Shown: positions 1 through 5,246, counted from the first letter of the stretch. The stretch: DNA of 5,246 bases from an uncultured Acidimicrobiales bacterium (GCA_937926025.1 CALANQ010000400.1:1-5246); one strand, 5' to 3'. Notes: a model not told the origin generated them from the sequence alone. A program made the numbers and translations.

Positions 1-167
1 CGCTGCGCGCGCGCACCAGGGCGTCGCGCGCGGCGGCGTCGGCGGTGGCGTCGCTGCGGCCAGCTGGAGGGCTGCCGCCCGACCAGGTGGGCGACGTGAT
101 CGGCCGCCGGCTCCGCCTGGCGGTGACCCGGGGCACCGCGGTCACCGCCGACGCGCTGGAGCCCTGA
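1..167 (+). CDS. pseI: Pseudaminic/sialic acid synthase (PseI/NeuB family), C-terminal SAF domain, partial
   Basis: This is the 3' end of a gene cut by the left edge. The frame starts at base 3, gives 54 residues and stops at TGA 165-167. The segment SLRPAGGLPPDQVGDVIGRR, followed by a V-T-R-G-T-A-V turn and a final D-A-L-E-P, matches the SAF (antifreeze-like) domain that ends PseI, NeuB and SpsE synthases (family pattern R-S-x-R-P-x-x-G-L-x-P, G-K/R, R-G-T-x-L, L-I/E). These enzymes condense a 6-carbon amino sugar with phosphoenolpyruvate to give a nonulosonic acid in the cytoplasm; the SAF domain caps the partner subunit's active site. The catalytic TIM barrel lies outside the window, so PseI is preferred over NeuB or LegI only because the neighbours are pse genes. 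The first 17 or so residues are alanine/arginine-rich and match the family poorly. The gene faces the pse operon and ends 6 bases from the methyltransferase stop. Confidence 0.72.
   Translation, partial: LRARTRASRAAASAVASLRPAGGLPPDQVGDVIGRRLRLAVTRGTAVTADALEP
119..149. repeat. Inverted repeat near the convergent gene ends, possible hairpin
   Basis: GGCGGTGACC at 119-128 is perfectly complementary to GGTCACCGCC at 140-149, giving a 10-bp stem with an 11-base loop. It lies inside the last codons of the plus-strand synthase and begins about 25 bases past the methyltransferase stop for minus-strand transcripts. It could act as a terminator-like hairpin for the minus-strand operon. No T-tract follows on either strand, and stems of this length arise by chance in such GC-rich DNA. 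Its position is the main reason to note it. Confidence 0.3.
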
Positions 168-173
168 CGGGTC

Positions 174-791
174 TCAGATCCGTTCGAACACCTGGTACGT
201 GACCCGGTCGAACCCGTGCTCCTCCATGGTGAGGAAGCCCTCTTCGCGGAGCACCAGATCGGGGAACAGCTGCTGGTACAGCCCGCCGTAGTCCCGCTTC
301 ACCAGGACGCCCTCCTGACCGCGGTAGTTCACGTCGGTGCGCTCGTCGGCGTGGTACTCGCCGCAGAGGACCCACCGGCGGGACGTGCGCACGAGCTCGG
401 CCATGACCAGCGGGAGGGTGTCGTCGGGCTGGTGGATGAGGAGGCCGACGGTGAACGTGAGGTCGAAGAACCCGTCGCGGAACGGCAGCTCGCGGGCCCG
501 TCCCCACGCCGCGTTCGTGCCCGGTGCGACCTGGGGGATGGCGTCCAGCGCCGCCCGGTTCAGGTCCAGGCCCCAGATGTCCTCAGGGGCGACGTGCTCG
601 CGGAGGTGACGGAGGTTCTCGCCGTGGGCGGCGCCGACCTCGAGGATCCGGCGGCTCGGGAACCGCTGGAGCAGCCCGGACCAGAAGGCGGCCCGGCCCT
701 CGAAGTCCTTGCCGTTGCGCTCGACCCACTGGTCGCCGAAGTCTCCGGCCCAGAGGTCCTCGAGCGCTCGGGCGTCAGGTGCGTGGTCCAT
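174..791 (-). CDS. Pseudaminic acid biosynthesis-associated SAM methyltransferase
   Basis: This 205-residue protein is a class I, Rossmann-fold S-adenosylmethionine-dependent methyltransferase. Motif I is L-E-V-G-A-A-H-G-E-N at 50-59, the acidic residue that binds the SAM ribose is in G-L-D-L-N at 74-78, and a motif-IV-like F-D-L-T-F-T-V-G stretch lies at 109-116. The N-terminal W-A-G-D-F-G-D-Q-W-V-E-R-N (14-26) and the C-terminal Y-R-G-Q-E-G-V-L-V-K-R-D-Y-G-G (156-170) are, from memory, hallmarks of TIGR03587, methylases found in pseudaminic acid operons; no search was run. The likely role is methylation of the nonulosonic acid, a precursor or an N-acyl group. The acceptor is not known from sequence. 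ATG is chosen because AAGGAG lies 6 bases upstream and the N-terminal motif follows directly. The gene overlaps the end of the cytidylyltransferase gene by 17 bases and is last in the minus-strand operon. Confidence 0.88.
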   Translation of the reverse strand: MDHAPDARALEDLWAGDFGDQWVERNGKDFEGRAAFWSGLLQRFPSRRILEVGAAHGENLRHLREHVAPEDIWGLDLNRAALDAIPQVAPGTNAAWGRARELPFRDGFFDLTFTVGLLIHQPDDTLPLVMAELVRTSRRWVLCGEYHADERTDVNYRGQEGVLVKRDYGGLYQQLFPDLVLREEGFLTMEEHGFDRVTYQVFERI

Positions 792-1746
792 GGGGTGCTC
801 CTTCGTCTTCGATGAGGGTGGTGGTCTGGAGGTCCGCGGCCAGCCAGGTGCGGACGGCGTCCCGTGCGGCCTCGGTCCGGCTGGGGTCGGTGCCCGCCGG
901 CAGGTCCAGGTCGAGTCGGCCGACGCCGTCGTCGACCGTCACCGTGGCGCGGCCCAGGGGGCGCTCGTCGGCGAGCAGGTCCCACCGGCGCTCGTAGGGC
1001 GTGCCCGCCTCGTGCGGCACCGGCGGGCCCGGCACAGCCCGGACGGGTGCATCCCGGGTGGCTCGTCGGCCGACGAGGTCCATGATGTCGGTCCACGAGC
1101 CGCGGTCGGGGTCCGGCAGGCGGTGGACGGCGTCGCGGATGACGTCGAGGTCGGCGGCCTCGTCGAGCGTCCAGCGCTCGTCCCCGGCGTCGGTGCCGGA
1201 GGTGACCTGGGTCAACGTGAACCGGCGCGGGTGGCGGAGGAGGTACGGGGTGACGTGCTCCCGCTCGGGCGGGTCGCTGGCCTCGTCGGCCGCCCGGCGG
1301 AGGGCGTCGGCGCGCAGGACCTCGACGTCCAGACCGTCGGGGTAGGTCCGCACCAGGGTGTTCGACGCGTAGTCGGCACCGGTGCGGACGGCGGCGTCGA
1401 TGGTGCGCTCCACGATGGCGGGGTCGATGAGCGGGCAGTCGGCGGTGAGCCGGACCACCAGGTCGGCGGGGTGGCGGTCGAGGCACTGGACGAAGCGGTG
1501 CAGGACGTCTCGTTCGTCGCCGGCCACGACCGGGGTGCCGAGCTCCTCGGCGAGCGCCACGACGGGCCGGTCGCGCTCGAGGTCCGAGGTGGCGATGGCC
1601 AGGGTGGCGCCGGCCTCGACGACCGGACCGAGGCGGCGGACCATCAGCTCCAGGACGGGGCGGCCGCCGATGTCGAGCAGCACCTTGCCGGGGAGCCGGG
1701 TGGACCCCATCCGGGCCTGGACGGCCACCAGCACCCGGGGGCTCAC
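775..1746 (-). CDS. SpsF-type cytidylyltransferase with C-terminal extension
   Basis: This 323-residue protein starts at GTG and belongs to the SpsF-like (COG1861) nucleotidyltransferases. Visible motifs are Q-A-R-M-G-S-T-R-L-P-G-K at 10-21 (nucleotide-binding loop), R-L-T-A-D-C-P-L-I-D-P at 99-109, S-N-T-L-V-R-T-Y-P-D-G-L-D-V-E-V at 128-143, E-R-E-H-V-T-P-Y-L at 161-169 and R-W-T-L-D-E at 191-196. The family is thought to make CMP- or other nucleotide-activated sugars; in the Bacillus sps operon SpsF occurs with NeuB-like SpsE and PseG-like SpsG. It is not a classical PseF, which carries an R-G-G-S-K-R type loop, but could replace one. The core ends near residue 230. A further 90 or so residues (roughly 233-323) form an extra region I do not recognise. 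The start is set by a GTGA overlap with the oxidoreductase stop and by AGAGG 7 bases upstream. The frame stays open further upstream, but that part is antisense-like shadow overlapping the previous gene. Confidence 0.85.
   Translation of the reverse strand: MSPRVLVAVQARMGSTRLPGKVLLDIGGRPVLELMVRRLGPVVEAGATLAIATSDLERDRPVVALAEELGTPVVAGDERDVLHRFVQCLDRHPADLVVRLTADCPLIDPAIVERTIDAAVRTGADYASNTLVRTYPDGLDVEVLRADALRRAADEASDPPEREHVTPYLLRHPRRFTLTQVTSGTDAGDERWTLDEAADLDVIRDAVHRLPDPDRGSWTDIMDLVGRRATRDAPVRAVPGPPVPHEAGTPYERRWDLLADERPLGRATVTVDDGVGRLDLDLPAGTDPSRTEAARDAVRTWLAADLQTTTLIEDEGAPHGPRT
798..803 (-). promoter_or_regulatory. Strong ribosome binding site for the methyltransferase
   Basis: The minus strand reads AAGGAG, then 6 bases, then ATG at 791-789. 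It sits within the coding region of the upstream cytidylyltransferase gene. This is the best Shine-Dalgarno match among the junctions examined. It fixes the methyltransferase start and suggests independent initiation despite the overlap. Confidence 0.75.
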
Positions 1747-2711
1747 CGGGCTGCCTCTCGGATCTGGTCGGCCAGGGCCAGCGACGCCAACCCGGTGGCG
1801 GCGTCGACCGGCAGGCCCGGCCCGCCCTGGACCCACGCCACGAACGCTGCGGCCTGGCGCTCGTAGGCCCGGTCCAGCGGCACCTCGACCGGGTGGGAGT
1901 CGATCCGGTCGGCGTCCTCGACCTCCACCACCTTGCGGGCCCAGTCGAGACGGACGGTTGCCTGGTCGCCGGTGACCTGCACCCCGCGGCGGTAGCGGCG
2001 GGCGAGGTAGTCGAGCGAGATCGTGGCCAGCTCGCCTCCGGCGCACCGCACGATGGCCTTCACCGAGTCCTCGACGTCGAGCTCCAGCGCGCCGGACTGC
2101 TCGCACGCGGCGCCAACGACCTGGTGGGGGCCGGTGCCGGCCAGCCAGATCAGGACGTCGAGCTCGTGGATGGCGTCGAGCAGGATGCCGCCGCCGAGCT
2201 CCGAGCGGGCCGAGTACGTGGTGCGGTAGTCGACGGCGGGGCGCCAGTCCGGCAGCCACGACCCGAACCACAGGTCGATGCTGAGGACGTGCCCCGCCCG
2301 CCCGTCCGCGATGAGGGCGGCCACCTGCTCCAGCGGTGCGTGGAACCGGAGGTTGTACCCGACCGCCACCCGATCGGCGTGGGCGGCCAGGTGGTGCGCC
2401 GACGCGGCGTCGAGGCCGATCGGCTTCTCCACCAGCACCTTGTCGACGGCGTCCAGCAGCGCATCGGCCTGGTGCACGTGGAGGCTGCTCGGCGAGGCCA
2501 CGACGGCGGCGTCGAAGCGGCCGCGGGGGAGCGAAGCGAGGTCGAGGGCGGCCGCCTCCCCGCCGCAGGCCGCGGCGGCGTCGCGGGCGCGACCCTCATC
2601 GGGGTCCGTGATGGTGACCGCAGCCCCGGCGGCCGCCAGGTTGCGGGCGTGGCGGGCGCCGATGGACCCCGCCCCGACGACGAGGACGCTGGGCGCCTCG
2701 GTGGGGGTCAC
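1743..2711 (-). CDS. Gfo/Idh/MocA-family NAD(P)-dependent oxidoreductase
   Basis: This 322-residue protein starts at GTG. It has an N-terminal Rossmann fold with G-A-G-S-I-G at 13-18 and an aspartate at 36 at the end of the second strand, which suggests a preference for NAD over NADP. V-E-K-P at 94-97 contains the conserved family lysine K96. The substrate-binding domain carries G-Y-N-L-R-F-H (118-124), then G-G-G-I-L-L-D (173-179) and H-E-L-D (182-185), where H182 and D185 fit the family's usual catalytic pair. Family members oxidise or reduce sugar hydroxyls or carbonyls, or are dehydratases/dehydrogenases of nucleotide sugars. The substrate here is unknown; the context suggests a keto or amino sugar, or a side-chain precursor, linked to pseudaminic acid. 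The length is typical. The GTGA overlap with the aminotransferase stop fixes the start, although no good Shine-Dalgarno is seen, so translation probably relies on coupling. Confidence 0.85.
   Translation of the reverse strand: MTPTEAPSVLVVGAGSIGARHARNLAAAGAAVTITDPDEGRARDAAAACGGEAAALDLASLPRGRFDAAVVASPSSLHVHQADALLDAVDKVLVEKPIGLDAASAHHLAAHADRVAVGYNLRFHAPLEQVAALIADGRAGHVLSIDLWFGSWLPDWRPAVDYRTTYSARSELGGGILLDAIHELDVLIWLAGTGPHQVVGAACEQSGALELDVEDSVKAIVRCAGGELATISLDYLARRYRRGVQVTGDQATVRLDWARKVVEVEDADRIDSHPVEVPLDRAYERQAAAFVAWVQGGPGLPVDAATGLASLALADQIREAAR
1754..1759 (-). promoter_or_regulatory. Ribosome binding site for the cytidylyltransferase
   Basis: The minus strand reads GAGAGG followed by 7 bases and the GTG start at 1746-1744, inside the end of the oxidoreductase gene. 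It supports the GTG start over any of the in-frame codons further upstream. Confidence 0.55.
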
Positions 2712-3976
2712 GGAGCGCGGAAGACCGGCTGCACCGGATCGCCCACCAGCAGCGGGCGGAGGTCGGCACCGGAGGCGATGACCTCGAAGGCCCGGTCGAA
2801 CCCGGCGAGCATCCGCTCGACGTCGTCGTCGGTGTGCCGGGCGCAGATGAACAGGCTGCCGTTGAACAGGCACCCGGCCTCGGCCTGGCACTGCTGGACG
2901 AAGCTCTTGGTGACCAGCGGGTCGGTGCCGCCGATGCCGACGACGGTGCGCTGGGGCTCGCCGTCGACCGTGATGACCCCGTCCACGCCGTGGCGCGCCA
3001 CGAGGGCGCGCACCCCGTCGAGGACCGTCTGGCCGCGGGCTTCGATGGCGGCCAGGACGGAGCCGTCGGCGATGGTGTCGAGCACGGCCCGGGCCGCGGC
3101 CAGCGACAGCGCCTCGCCGCCGTGGGTGCCCGAGAAGAAGACCTCCTCGAACTCGGCCATCAGCTCCCGGCGGCCACCGATGGCCGCGATGGGCATGCCG
3201 TTGCCCAGCGCCTTGCCGTAGGCCGACAGGTCGGGCTCCACCCCGTAGCGCTGGCGGGCACCGCCCGGGGCCAGCCGGAACCCGGTGATGACCTCGTCGA
3301 ACACGGAGAGGGCGCCCTGGTCGCAGCAGAGCGCCACCAGGCCCTCGAGGTAGCCGGGCGGGGGCACCGTGGCCCCGGACGGCTCGATCACCACGGCGGC
3401 GATCTCACCTGGGTGCCGTCGGAAGAGGTCGGCCAGCTGGTCCAGGTCCCCGTAGGGGGCGGTGAGGGTGAGCTCCGCCACCGCCTTGGGCACGCCGCGG
3501 TCGCGGGTGGTGGAACCGATGTACCAGTCGTGCCAGCCGTGGTACCCGGCCACCACGACCAGGTCCCGACCGGTGTGGGCGCGGGCGGCCCGCACGGCGG
3601 CGCTGACCGCATCGGACCCGCTCTTGGCGAACCGGACCTGCTCGACGCCGGGGCACAGCGCCACGATGCGCTCCGCCACCTCCACCTCCAGCGGGTGCAT
3701 CAGGGTGAAGGTGATGCCGTCGTCGAGCTGAGCGCGGATGGCGTCGTCGACCACTGGCTCGGCGTAGCCGAGGATGATCGGGCCGAGCGCCATCGGCTCG
3801 TCGATCCACTCGTTGCCGTCGACGTCCCAGAGGTGCGCTCCCCGTCCCCGCACCAGGTGCGTGGGGTGGGCGCCCTGCACCCACTGGCTCGGGTGCTTCG
3901 ACAGGGTCTGGGTGCCGAGCGGGATGACGCGCTGGGCCCGCTCCCACCACGACGCGGACGAGGGGAAGGACGTCAC
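2708..3976 (-). CDS. Class-III PLP aminotransferase (glutamate-1-semialdehyde aminomutase-like)
   Basis: This 422-residue protein is a fold-type I, class III aminotransferase resembling HemL. It shows S-G-S-D-A at 119-123 (phosphate-binding region), Y-H-G-W-H-D-W at 145-151, F-D-E-V-I-T-G-F-R at 226-234 with D227 to pair with the pyridine nitrogen, and Y-G-K-A-L-G-N-G at 253-260 with K255 as the PLP lysine. F-S-G-T-H-G-G-E at 281-288 is the late phosphate loop. The N-terminal G-T-Q-T-L-S-K (21-27) and the P-M-A-L-G-P-I-I-L-G-Y stretch (61-71) resemble, from memory, aminotransferases of surface-sugar and nonulosonic acid clusters rather than haem-pathway HemL. A role in tetrapyrrole synthesis is therefore unlikely. 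The real substrate is unknown; transamination of a keto sugar or small keto acid linked to the pathway is likely. The GTG start overlaps the pseC stop (GTGA), with GGAG 6 bases upstream. Confidence 0.85.
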   Translation of the reverse strand: MTSFPSSASWWERAQRVIPLGTQTLSKHPSQWVQGAHPTHLVRGRGAHLWDVDGNEWIDEPMALGPIILGYAEPVVDDAIRAQLDDGITFTLMHPLEVEVAERIVALCPGVEQVRFAKSGSDAVSAAVRAARAHTGRDLVVVAGYHGWHDWYIGSTTRDRGVPKAVAELTLTAPYGDLDQLADLFRRHPGEIAAVVIEPSGATVPPPGYLEGLVALCCDQGALSVFDEVITGFRLAPGGARQRYGVEPDLSAYGKALGNGMPIAAIGGRRELMAEFEEVFFSGTHGGEALSLAAARAVLDTIADGSVLAAIEARGQTVLDGVRALVARHGVDGVITVDGEPQRTVVGIGGTDPLVTKSFVQQCQAEAGCLFNGSLFICARHTDDDVERMLAGFDRAFEVIASGADLRPLLVGDPVQPVFRAP

Positions 3977-5046
3977 AGCAAGCTCCGGAGCACGGCGATC
4001 ACCCGGTCTTGGTCGGCAGCGGTGAGGTCAGGATAAAGGGGCAGTGACAGGAGCCCCTCGTACGCCGCATCGGTCTCGGGCAGGTCGAACGGGCCGTACG
4101 GGGCCATCACCGGGTGGTGGTGGATGGGCACGTAGTGGACCTGCACCCCGACGCCGGCGGCCTGGAGGCCGTCGTAGGTGCGGCGCCGGTCCCGGACCCG
4201 CACGGGGAACAGGTGGTAGGCGCTGCGGTACCCGGCCGGGATCTCCGGCGGGAGCTGGAGGTCGGCGTCGGCGAGCAGCTCGCGGTAGCGGTCGGCCGCG
4301 GCGATCCGGGCGGCGGTGAAGCCCTCGAGCTTGCGGAGCTGGCTGGATCCGAGCGCCGCCTGGATGTCGGTGAGCCGGTAGTTGTACCCGGTGTCGACCA
4401 CCTCGTAGTACCAGCCTCCCCGGCTGGGGTCCGGCACCATGCCGTGGCTGCGGAAGCGCCGCAGCCGCTCGGCCAGCTCCGCCGAGTTGGTGGTGACGGC
4501 TCCGCCCTCGGCGGTGGTCATCGGCTTCACCGGGTGGAACGAGAAGCAGCACAGGTCGCTGTGCGCGCAGTTGCCGACGGGCCCGTCCGGGGTCAGCGAG
4601 CCGATGGCGTGGGCGGCGTCCTCGATGATGACCCGGGGCCGGTCGGGCAGGGCGGTGAGGTCGACGGGCAACCCGGCGTAGTGGACCGCGACGAGCCCGT
4701 CCAGGCCGGCGGGCACGCGGGTGGGATCGAGGTTGAGGGTGGCCGGATCGATGTCGACGAAGGTCGGGGTGGCCCCCACGTACCGGGCGCAGTTGGCGCT
4801 GGCCACGAACGAGAGCGGCGAGGTGGCCACCACGTCGCCCGGCCCGAGACCGCCGGCGGCTGCGGCGCCGTGCAGGGCGGCCGTGCCGTTGGCGAACGCC
4901 ACCGCGTGGGCCGCTCCGGTGGCGGCGCACAGGTCTTCCTCGAAGGCGGTGACGGCGGGCCCGGTGGTCAGCCAGTCGCCGCGGAGGACCGCCGTGACGG
5001 CGGCGATGTCGTCGTCGTCGATCTGCTGGCGGCTGTAGCGGATCAC
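3973..5046 (-). CDS. pseC: UDP-4-amino-4,6-dideoxy-N-acetyl-beta-L-altrosamine transaminase (PseC)
   Basis: This 357-residue protein belongs to the DegT/DnrJ/EryC1/StrS aminotransferases. PseC moves an amino group from glutamate to C4 of the 4-keto sugar made by PseB, the second step of pseudaminic acid synthesis in the cytoplasm. The start M-I-R-Y-S-R-Q-Q-I-D is typical of PseC. Other motifs are D-W-L-T-T-G-P (24-30), F-A-N-G-T-A-A-L-H (51-59), I-E-D-A-A-H-A-I-G (141-149, with D143 for the PLP ring) and F-S-F-H-P-V-K-P (168-175), where K174 is the PLP lysine. D-T-G-Y-N-Y-R-L-T-D-I-Q-A-A-L-G follows at 218-232. The S-F-H-P-V-K context is characteristic of PseC within the wider family. The GTG start lies 4 bases after the pseB stop, with no strong Shine-Dalgarno, which fits translational coupling. 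Length is close to that of the family. Pse rather than legionaminic acid chemistry is supported by the adjacent pseB. Confidence 0.93.
   Translation of the reverse strand: MIRYSRQQIDDDDIAAVTAVLRGDWLTTGPAVTAFEEDLCAATGAAHAVAFANGTAALHGAAAAGGLGPGDVVATSPLSFVASANCARYVGATPTFVDIDPATLNLDPTRVPAGLDGLVAVHYAGLPVDLTALPDRPRVIIEDAAHAIGSLTPDGPVGNCAHSDLCCFSFHPVKPMTTAEGGAVTTNSAELAERLRRFRSHGMVPDPSRGGWYYEVVDTGYNYRLTDIQAALGSSQLRKLEGFTAARIAAADRYRELLADADLQLPPEIPAGYRSAYHLFPVRVRDRRRTYDGLQAAGVGVQVHYVPIHHHPVMAPYGPFDLPETDAAYEGLLSLPLYPDLTAADQDRVIAVLRSLL
3983..3986 (-). promoter_or_regulatory. Ribosome binding site for the class-III aminotransferase
   Basis: The minus strand reads GGAG followed by 6 bases and then the GTG start at 3976-3974, within the last codons of pseC. 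It supports the GTGA-overlap start. Confidence 0.5.
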
Positions 5047-5050
5047 GGGT

Positions 5051-5246
5051 TCAGCTCGTCTCGAGCTGGCTCCGGAGCTCCTCGACGCCCAACCACTCGT
5101 CGTTGGTGCCGCTCGCGTACACGAAGCCGTCGGGGAGCTGGGTGCCGTCGACCCAGCCGGGCGCGTCGGTCCACCAGGGGTGCTCGGGCAGCACCACGTA
5201 GATGTCGCCGGCGTCGATGCTGTGGCGGCTCTCGTCGTCGGTGATG
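5051..5246 (-). CDS. pseB: UDP-N-acetylglucosamine 4,6-dehydratase/5-epimerase (PseB), C-terminal end, partial
   Basis: Only the last 64 residues are present; the rest lies beyond the right edge. They begin I-T-D-D-E-S-R-H-S-I-D-A-G-D-I-Y-V-V-L-P and end with D-G-F-V-Y-A-S-G-T-N-D-E-W-L-G-V-E-E-L before the stop. The E-S/A-R-x-[ST]-hydrophobic pattern, the Y-V-[IV]-x-P strand and the closing Y-x-S-x-T-N-x-E-W-L are characteristic of the PseB/FlaA1 C-terminus. PseB converts UDP-GlcNAc to UDP-2-acetamido-2,6-dideoxy-beta-L-arabino-hex-4-ulose, the first step toward pseudaminic acid. The SDR catalytic core (G-x-x-G-x-x-G and Y-x-x-x-K) cannot be checked here. The gene stops 4 bases before pseC and is probably first, or near first, in the operon. 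Confidence 0.9.
   Translation of the reverse strand, partial: ITDDESRHSIDAGDIYVVLPEHPWWTDAPGWVDGTQLPDGFVYASGTNDEWLGVEELRSQLETS

Noticed and set aside
1747..2271. In-frame upstream extension of the cytidylyltransferase
   Set aside because: It overlaps the oxidoreductase in another frame and has proline/arginine-rich low-complexity content. The family's nucleotide-binding loop starts a few residues after the GTG at 1746, which also has a ribosome binding site.
2712..2891. In-frame upstream extension of the oxidoreductase
   Set aside because: It overlaps the C-terminus of the aminotransferase. The Rossmann G-A-G-S-I-G motif begins 12 residues after the GTG at 2711, the normal distance for the family.
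2708..3976. Annotation of the class III aminotransferase as HemL for haem biosynthesis
   Set aside because: The fold matches, but its place within a pse operon and its N-terminal sequence fit sugar-cluster aminotransferases better. No other tetrapyrrole gene is near.
709..4036. Long open frames on the plus strand (for example 709-1866, 1893-3221 and 2834-4036)
   Set aside because: They lie antisense to genes with clear family motifs. Their translations are rich in G, A, R, V and H with no recognisable domain, as expected when GC-rich codons with few stops are read on the opposite strand.
5006..5023. Short GTC/GAC triplet repeat
   Set aside because: It encodes the acidic D-D-D-D stretch near the start of PseC, a position where the family is normally acidic. 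It is not a separate repeat element.
4114..5244. Long plus-strand open frame of about 376 codons
   Set aside because: It is antisense to pseC and the end of pseB, both of which have well-conserved motifs. The translation shows no domain and ends in arginine-rich low complexity.

Overview
The window is a compact, very GC-rich (about 70% or more by eye) block of sugar-biosynthesis genes with almost no non-coding DNA. The base composition, strong G/C preference at third codon positions, frequent GTG starts and 4-base gene overlaps suggest an actinobacterium. That assignment is an inference from composition; no marker gene is present.

Six genes run right to left on the minus strand: the C-terminal end of pseB (cut by the right edge), pseC, a class-III (glutamate-1-semialdehyde-aminomutase-like) aminotransferase, a Gfo/Idh/MocA oxidoreductase, an SpsF-type cytidylyltransferase with an extra C-terminal region, and a methyltransferase of the pseudaminic-acid-associated type. 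They are spaced by +4, -4, -4, -4 and -17 bases, so they almost certainly form one operon. At the left edge, on the plus strand, is the last part of a seventh gene. Its SAF (antifreeze-like) domain matches the C-terminus of sialic/pseudaminic acid synthases (PseI/NeuB). It converges on the methyltransferase gene, with only 6 bases between the two stop codons.

Together the genes point to a nine-carbon sugar acid of the pseudaminic acid (Pse) type. PseB (4,6-dehydratase/5-epimerase) and PseC (4-aminotransferase) start the pathway from UDP-GlcNAc. The PseI-like synthase performs the later condensation with phosphoenolpyruvate. The acetyltransferase (PseH) and UDP-sugar hydrolase (PseG) steps are not in the window. 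No classical PseF is seen, but the SpsF-like cytidylyltransferase might fill that role.

The aminotransferase/oxidoreductase/cytidylyltransferase trio between pseC and the methyltransferase has no assigned step in the textbook CMP-Pse pathway. Together with the methyltransferase it is the best candidate for a tailoring or side branch that makes a modified Pse derivative. It is the most interesting content here, though related arrangements are probably present in other nonulosonic acid clusters. I see no RNA genes, mobile elements, CRISPR arrays or clear promoters.
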